The position numbers and the translations under genes are program-made. DNA of 34,738 nucleotides from Anaerolineae bacterium (GTDB lineage: Bacteria > Chloroflexota > Anaerolineae > UBA3071): positions 1 through 34,738 of the forward strand of contig JARYMM010000037.1 in the NCBI GenBank assembly GCA_029907105.1, read 5' to 3'. Shown one piece after another: positions 30,876 to 34,738 of the stretch. Every line of letters starts with the position of its first letter. The stretch's first letter is position 1. The notes below the pieces were generated by a model, which was given only the letters and a program-made list of their open reading frames with translations, was not told the DNA's origin and made no database searches.

Positions 30876-31075
30876 TCCGGGTCAACGACAGGTTTGACGT
30901 CGCCTGGCGGGAAGGGATGACCGTCGAAGAGCTGCTGAAGGCTTTGGGCTTCACCTATCCATTGGTGGTGGTCTTCGTCAACGGGCGGCTGGTCCCCCGC
31001 CAGGCTTATGCCACATTCCCTGTCGCCGACGGAGCGGAGGTCAGGGTGCTGCACATGGTCGCCGGCGGCCAATAG
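30872..31075 (+). CDS. ThiS/MoaD-like small beta-grasp protein
   Basis: This 67-residue protein with the ubiquitin-like pattern of ThiS starts IRVNDRFDVAWREGMTVEELLKAL. VVVFVNGRLVPR and FPVADGAEVRVLHMVAGGQ follow. ThiS and MoaD end in GG, which is adenylated and thiocarboxylated. Here the diglycine is followed by a single glutamine, so removal of that residue, or a non-sulfur role, would be needed. It is coupled to the Wzy gene (ATGA) and no ThiF, ThiG or MoaE partner is in the window. Thiamine synthesis seems unlikely from this context. It faces the minus-strand gene 22 bp downstream. Confidence 0.75.
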   Translation: MIRVNDRFDVAWREGMTVEELLKALGFTYPLVVVFVNGRLVPRQAYATFPVADGAEVRVLHMVAGGQ

Positions 31076-31097
31076 GGGTGCAGTGCTGCTGTGCCCT

Positions 31098-32021
31098 TCA
31101 CCAGGGCAGGCCAGGTGCCGTGTCTACCCCGGCCGGCGGTGCCAGCCGCCGGAGCATCTTCACGCCGTCCCAGGCCCGGCCCAGGATGCCATCATGAATG
31201 GCCCAACTGCGGCCGCGCACGGAATGGGCCGCTTCCGGCTGGCGGAAGGGCGTGCTGCCGTCCAGCCGGGCGGCCAGTTCGCCGCCGGGCTGGAAAGCCT
31301 GATGTATCCACTCCATCGTCCGTTGCCCCTGAGTGTACGTAAATCCATGGCGCTCGAAGAGGATGGCGTTGTGATAGGCCAGCGGCTCGACGATCACGGA
31401 GTCCTGGCCCAGGACGATGAGAAAAGCTTCCATGCGCGGCATGACCTGGCTGAGGAGCCGCAGCCCCTCGCGTACCTGGCCGGGCGCCAACCCGGCATGC
31501 AGGGCACGCACCTCTTCGGCCAGATGGCGCCGCGCTGTGCCCAGCAGCGTGGGCTGTCCCTCTTCATCGCGGTCCACGTTAAACCGTTGCCCATCAGGGT
31601 TGTTGGTTGACATAAAGGCAACCACGGTCTGGCCCAGGGAGTTCTCCTGCAGCTCAAGCTGGTAGAGCGGGTCCTCGGCATCGGGCTGGTGGCGCACCGA
31701 CAGGCCAAGGGCGAAGCTCCCCGGCTCGTAGTGGAAGGTGACCAGCCGCTGACCGGCGCGGTTGGTGAGCTTGATGGGGTGGATGCCGTAGCGGATCAAC
31801 AGGGTGCTGGGGATCAATATGCGGCAGAGCGCTTCCTTCCACTCCTCGGGCAGGTTGTTGAGTTCGTGGATGGAGCGGGGCGCGTGCGGCAGCCGCGGCA
31901 TGGGCGGTTTCTCCGGGGAAGGCGCGGGCCAGGGCTGGCCGGGGGACAGCGCTTCGGCCAAGCCATCCGGCGGCGCGGGTTCAGTCCTGTCGGTTTCGGG
32001 TATGGGCAGCTCTTTGGGCAT
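31098..32021 (-). CDS. Hypothetical protein with proline-rich N-terminus
   Basis: This is a 307-residue protein not assigned to a family. The first 50 residues are rich in P, E and A and look disordered. From SIHELNNLPEEWKEALCRILIP on, the chain is ordered, with alternating strands (RLVTFHYEPGSFALGLSVRH, YQLELQENSLGQTVVAFM) and then helices. There are no membrane helices or signal peptide. ATG 32021 has no Shine-Dalgarno sequence. The in-frame ATG at 31901 has GGAG ten bases upstream and would remove the proline-rich part and leave room for a divergent promoter. GC-rich third positions before 31901 still look coding. It diverges from the phosphoesterase gene. Confidence 0.7.
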   Translation of the reverse strand: MPKELPIPETDRTEPAPPDGLAEALSPGQPWPAPSPEKPPMPRLPHAPRSIHELNNLPEEWKEALCRILIPSTLLIRYGIHPIKLTNRAGQRLVTFHYEPGSFALGLSVRHQPDAEDPLYQLELQENSLGQTVVAFMSTNNPDGQRFNVDRDEEGQPTLLGTARRHLAEEVRALHAGLAPGQVREGLRLLSQVMPRMEAFLIVLGQDSVIVEPLAYHNAILFERHGFTYTQGQRTMEWIHQAFQPGGELAARLDGSTPFRQPEAAHSVRGRSWAIHDGILGRAWDGVKMLRRLAPPAGVDTAPGLPW

Positions 32022-32041
32022 GGTTGAAGGAGTGAGAAGCG

Positions 32042-32542
32042 ATGCACATTGCGGTACTTGCGGACATCCACGACAACATCTGGGCGCTGGAGCGGGTGCT
32101 GGCCGAGATCGCCCGTCAGCCGGACGTCGCCGCGCTCATCTTCTGCGGCGATTTCTGCGCCCCTTTCACCCTGCAACAGCTCGCCGAAGGGTTCAGCGGG
32201 CCGGTGCATGTGGTCTTCGGCAACAACGACGGCGACCAACTGCTGCTCAGCCGCGTGGCGGGGCGTTTTGAGCAGGTCACGCTGCATGGCTTCTATGCCG
32301 AGCTGGAATACGGCGGCCGTCGCCTTGCCGTCGTCCACGACCCGCAGATCGCCCGGCGGCTGGCCCAGTCGGGTCAGTTCGACCTGGTCTGCCACGGCCA
32401 CGATCACACGGCCCGGGTGGAGCGGGTGGGCGAAACACTGCTGGCCAACCCGGGCGAGGTGATGGGGCGCTTCGGCCGGTCCAGCTACGGATTGTACGAC
32501 ACTGAAAGCGGCGAGTTCACCCTGCGCAACACTGGGGCCTAA
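32042..32542 (+). CDS. YfcE/MJ0936-type metallophosphoesterase
   Basis: This is a 166-residue calcineurin-like phosphoesterase. All metal ligands are visible: VLADIHDN (D8, H10), IFCGDF (D38), VFGNNDG (N61), VVHDP (H99), and CHGHDHTA (H122, H124). The length and compact form fit the YfcE/MJ0936 group of cytosolic phosphodiesterases, whose physiological substrates are mostly unknown. AAGGAG lies ten bases before the ATG. Only 20 bp separate it from the divergent gene's annotated start. It ends facing the deoxynucleoside kinase gene, with an inverted repeat between. Confidence 0.92.
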   Translation: MHIAVLADIHDNIWALERVLAEIARQPDVAALIFCGDFCAPFTLQQLAEGFSGPVHVVFGNNDGDQLLLSRVAGRFEQVTLHGFYAELEYGGRRLAVVHDPQIARRLAQSGQFDLVCHGHDHTARVERVGETLLANPGEVMGRFGRSSYGLYDTESGEFTLRNTGA

Positions 32543-32547
32543 AGAGC

Positions 32548-32615
32548 CTGAAGGAACTGATGGATCTGGCGGGTCTGATGGTCTCTCTTCTCCCCTGAGT
32601 CCTTTCAGTTCCCTT
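32548..32615. repeat. Inverted repeat between convergent genes
   Basis: GAAGGAACTGA at 32550-32560 pairs with TCAGTTCCCTTC at 32605-32616 with one bulged base. The right arm contains the stop and last codons of the minus-strand kinase. The loop holds GATGGATCTGGCGGGTCTGATGG, a dispersed-repeat type. It could act as a bidirectional terminator but lacks T-tracts. Confidence 0.5.
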
Positions 32616-33273
32616 CCCTGCTCTCGGCGACGGCCTGGGCGAAGCTCACCACTTCCTTGCCCTGCAGTTTCTCCAGGACCCTGGTGGCGATGAGCTCCAG
32701 GTGCGAGCCGTTGTGCACGAAGTCCAGCTCGTCGGAGGGGACGGTCAGCACGGGGCACAGGGTAAAGCTCTCGATCCATTCCTCATAGAGGATATTGAGC
32801 TGTTCCAGATAGGCCGGGTCAATCCCCTGTTCGTAGTCCCGTCCCCGCAGTCGGATGCGCTCCAGCAGCGTGGGCACGCTGGCTCTCAGATAGATGACCA
32901 GGTCCGGCGGCGGCAGGAAGGCCTTGATGGCTTCGTACATCTCGCGGTAGCTGGCGTAGTCCCGTTCGGCCATCAGCCCTTGCTGGTACAGATTGCGGGC
33001 GAAGATCTCGGCGTCCTCGTAGACGGTGCGGTCCTGCACCACTGTGCTGGGGTAGTCCACGATCTGGCGGTGGTGGCGCAGCCGCCGGGAGAGGAAGAAA
33101 ATCTGGGAGTGGAAGCTCCAGCGGCGCATGTCCTGGTAGAAATCGGCCAGGTAGGGGTTATCGTCCACCGCCTCGTAAAACGGCTGCCAGCAGAGATACT
33201 CGCTGAGCATGCGGGTGAGGGTGGATTTGCCGACGCCGATGTTGCCGGCGACGGTGATGAAGCGCTTGCCCAT
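32605..33273 (-). CDS. Deoxynucleoside kinase (dCK/dGK family)
   Basis: This 222-residue enzyme would phosphorylate deoxynucleosides with ATP for salvage. The P-loop TVAGNIGVGKSTLTRML is near residues 6-22. YEAVDDNPYLADFYQDM contains the substrate-base glutamate. VVQDRTVYEDAEIFA near 78-92 is the (D/E)R(S/T) motif, and LRGRDYEQGID is the lid arginine region. ATG 33273 is chosen because AAGGGGGG stands about nine bases upstream, whereas it directly abuts ATG 33282. It lies 28 bp downstream of a larger paralogue on the same strand, so the two form a two-gene unit. The base preference cannot be read from sequence. Confidence 0.9.
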   Translation of the reverse strand: MGKRFITVAGNIGVGKSTLTRMLSEYLCWQPFYEAVDDNPYLADFYQDMRRWSFHSQIFFLSRRLRHHRQIVDYPSTVVQDRTVYEDAEIFARNLYQQGLMAERDYASYREMYEAIKAFLPPPDLVIYLRASVPTLLERIRLRGRDYEQGIDPAYLEQLNILYEEWIESFTLCPVLTVPSDELDFVHNGSHLELIATRVLEKLQGKEVVSFAQAVAESREGN

Positions 33274-33301
33274 GTCCTGCATCCCCCCTTTTTATTGATG
33301 C

Positions 33302-34327
33302 CTACCCGCTTCGCTGGCGATTGAGGTTCATCCTGCCCACGTAGGCGCTTTCCAGGTCCACGCCGGTGGTGTTGGCCAGCTTGAGGAGGCAGGCCAGGCA
33401 ATCGGCCAGTTCCTCCTTCAGGTGAGGCAAATGCTCCTGCAACGCCCGGTCACGGGCTTCCTGGCGATTGCCCACGGTCTCGTAGAGCGTCTCCTGTTCC
33501 TTCCAGATGGCTTTCAGTTCCGCCCCCAGTTCACCCACTTCTTCCATCAGGCCGATGTAGGTGTAGTAGAGGTCGGTCAGGAGGCCTTTTTCCCTGTCCA
33601 GCATCTGGTGCCAGCGCTGGAAATCGCTCAGCCGGCGGCGCTTCAGCATGGCCGGAGCCCCCTCTGCCTTGACAGGTCCCGCCATTTCCGGCAGCGGCTG
33701 TTGGAATATGCCGCGTTCCAGCGCCTCACGCACCTGCCCGATGATCTGCGCCCTGGCCTGGGGGTCCTGGACGATGTTCAGGTCATTGGTGTCAATAGCC
33801 AACACAGGCGCTGCCGTGTACTCGGCGAAGAACTGCTCGTAGGCGATGCGCAGACGGTCAAGGTAATCGCGGGACATGGCCCGCTCGTAGGCGCGGTCGC
33901 GGAAGCTGATGCGCTGCATGAGCACGTCCGTATCGGCGCGCAGGAAGACGACCAGATCAGGGGTGGGTATCTGCTCGCCAAGGATAGCGTGCACCCGTTC
34001 GTACATGGTCAACTCGTTGCCGCGCAGGTTCAGGTGAGCGAAGAGCCAGTCCTTATCGAACATATAGTCGCTGACCAGCGTGTGGTGCAGCAGTGTCTGG
34101 CCGATGACGCGATGCTGCTGGCGGTAGCGGCTGAGGAGGAAGAAGATCTGCGTCTGGAAGGCGTAGCGTTCGGGGTCGGCGTAGAAGGCGCTGAGGAAGG
34201 GGTTCTCCTCGAAGACTTCCAGCAGCAACTCGGCGTCGAGCGGCTCTTTCAGCATACGGGCCAGCGTGGTCTTACCCACGCCGATAGCGCCTTCGACGGC
34301 CACGTAGTAGTGCGGGTTCTCGGACAT
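33302..34327 (-). CDS. Fusion of deoxynucleoside kinase-like and MazG-like NTP pyrophosphohydrolase domains
   Basis: This is a 341-residue two-domain protein. Residues ~1-205 match the deoxynucleoside kinase fold: VEGAIGVGKTTLARML is the P-loop, FEENPFLSAFYADPE follows, and FRDRAYERAMSRDYL is the lid. Where the kinase usually has DRS/ERS this one reads VSDYMFDKDWLFA, so the arginine is missing at that site. After a linker, residues ~235-335 are all-helical with MazG metal-binding patterns: GLMEEVGELGAELK near 260 and LKEELADCLACLLKLAN near 302. The domain order suggests linked phosphorylation and pyrophosphate hydrolysis of deoxynucleotides, or a sanitising role. A start at ATG 34327 is well placed. 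It is paralogous to the next kinase. Confidence 0.85.
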   Translation of the reverse strand: MSENPHYYVAVEGAIGVGKTTLARMLKEPLDAELLLEVFEENPFLSAFYADPERYAFQTQIFFLLSRYRQQHRVIGQTLLHHTLVSDYMFDKDWLFAHLNLRGNELTMYERVHAILGEQIPTPDLVVFLRADTDVLMQRISFRDRAYERAMSRDYLDRLRIAYEQFFAEYTAAPVLAIDTNDLNIVQDPQARAQIIGQVREALERGIFQQPLPEMAGPVKAEGAPAMLKRRRLSDFQRWHQMLDREKGLLTDLYYTYIGLMEEVGELGAELKAIWKEQETLYETVGNRQEARDRALQEHLPHLKEELADCLACLLKLANTTGVDLESAYVGRMNLNRQRSG

Positions 34328-34379
34328 GGCAGACGTTTTCTCCCTGAATAGCTCGAGGTTTCCGCATCGGTGTCGAGGA

Positions 34380-34738
34380 TCATGGTTTATCTTTGAGCAT
34401 CAGTGGGTAGTACAACGTGAAGTTGACACTGAACAGGGTGGTAATGGTATTGCCTTCGCTATCGGTGAAGCTGACAGAGCCATAATCTCCTGGCCATAGC
34501 ACGATCTCGCCTAGGTCAAGGCCATAGGTGCCGGTAATGTCGCTCCAGGTCTGCCGGATGTATCTCCCCTCGTAGGGGAAGCTTTTGTGATCCAGCGTGA
34601 TCTCCAGCAGCTTCCTGGGCGGCGCTTGACCAAGAATGAGGTGGCTGCCGGCGCGAGCTTCCACCGTTAAGGTGGGCACGACCATAGTGATGACATTGGT
34701 ATCGTTGCTAACGATGAGGATATCACCACTTTGTACTG
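34380..34738 (-). CDS. C-terminal part of a probable secreted/surface protein (5' end outside window)
   Basis: The frame is open from the right edge to a TGA at 34380-34382, giving about 118 residues. An ATG at 34685 is internal, because the frame continues through VQSGDILIVSNDTN upstream of it. The sequence is rich in beta-strand and polar residues (TDSEGNTITTLFSVN). It ends LYYPLMLKDKP, which resembles the short hydrophobic PLxLK/R tail frequent at the C-termini of exported Chloroflexota proteins. It lies 52 bp upstream of the kinase-MazG gene on the same strand. No enzymatic motif is seen. Confidence 0.65.
   Translation of the reverse strand, partial: VQSGDILIVSNDTNVITMVVPTLTVEARAGSHLILGQAPPRKLLEITLDHKSFPYEGRYIRQTWSDITGTYGLDLGEIVLWPGDYGSVSFTDSEGNTITTLFSVNFTLYYPLMLKDKP

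Noticed and set aside
31814..32779. Long minus-strand frame opposite the phosphoesterase gene
   Set aside because: The phosphoesterase has all metal ligands and a ribosome-binding site, so the opposite frame is a shadow.
33422..34351. Plus-strand 309-residue frame opposite the kinase-MazG gene
   Set aside because: It is antisense to a clear two-domain enzyme and shows no family signature.
34328..34379. Possible promoter for the kinase genes on the minus strand
   Set aside because: The gap is 52 bp with no convincing -35/-10 pair; transcription from upstream beyond the window is as likely.

Overview
The window is about 62% GC by eye, densely coded and almost entirely on the + strand. It is dominated by a large surface-glycan or exopolysaccharide locus (positions 2-31075). 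A short minus-strand group follows, carrying nucleotide-metabolism and hypothetical genes (31098-34738). The organism is most likely a Chloroflexota member of the Anaerolineae/Caldilineae type. This is inferred from the TGAGCAAAGCGAAGG-type and GCAAGCC..GGCTTGC-type dispersed repeats, the C-terminal YYPLMLK signature of the last partial gene, and the DUF433/PIN-like and HEPN/MNT modules. No rRNA, tRNA, CRISPR array, transposase or phage gene was seen.

Layout. (1) 2-5088: end of an unknown gene, a GT4 glycosyltransferase, an unusual nucleotidyltransferase-fold protein, an alkaline-phosphatase-superfamily phosphodiesterase and a second GT4, coupled by ATGA/GTGA or 11-bp overlaps. (2) 5173-10105: Wzy-like polymerase/ligase, GT4, sulfotransferase and a WcaI/WbuB-like GT4. 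(3) 10234-15394: NAD-dependent sugar epimerase/dehydratase, Wzx-type flippase, second sulfotransferase, second Wzy. (4) 15825-22763: a module matching UDP-diNAc-bacillosamine synthesis and transfer, made of a PglA-like GT, UDP-glucuronate 4-epimerase-like SDR, PglC-like initiating phosphoglycosyltransferase, PglD-like acetyltransferase, PglE-like aminotransferase and PglF-like dehydratase. (5) 22877-23585: HEPN/MNT toxin-antitoxin pair. (6) 23631-28703: large WbaP-like initiating transferase, UPF0104 membrane protein, GT2 and an FAD reductase of the geranylgeranyl-reductase type. (7) 28862-31075: DUF433/PIN-like toxin-antitoxin pair, third Wzy and a ThiS-like protein. (8) 31098-34738: hypothetical gene, YfcE-like phosphoesterase, two paralogous deoxynucleoside kinases (one fused to a MazG-like domain) and the C-terminus of a probable secreted protein.

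Together the genes would build an undecaprenyl-linked repeat unit. Initiation would come from the PglC-like and/or WbaP-like enzymes, extension from six glycosyltransferases, and modification from sulfotransferases and possibly the phosphodiesterase. Wzx would flip the unit and Wzy proteins would polymerise or ligate it. No Wza/Wzc/Wzz, ABC exporter or PglB oligosaccharyltransferase lies in the window, so the final acceptor is unknown.

The most striking property is that dispersed repeats of the kind normally found between genes also sit inside at least nine glycan genes. They include palindromes, 7-8 bp tandem arrays and a ~120-bp element, and they keep the reading frame. They add peptide segments at loops, N-termini or C-termini, in a way that resembles Rickettsia palindromic elements.
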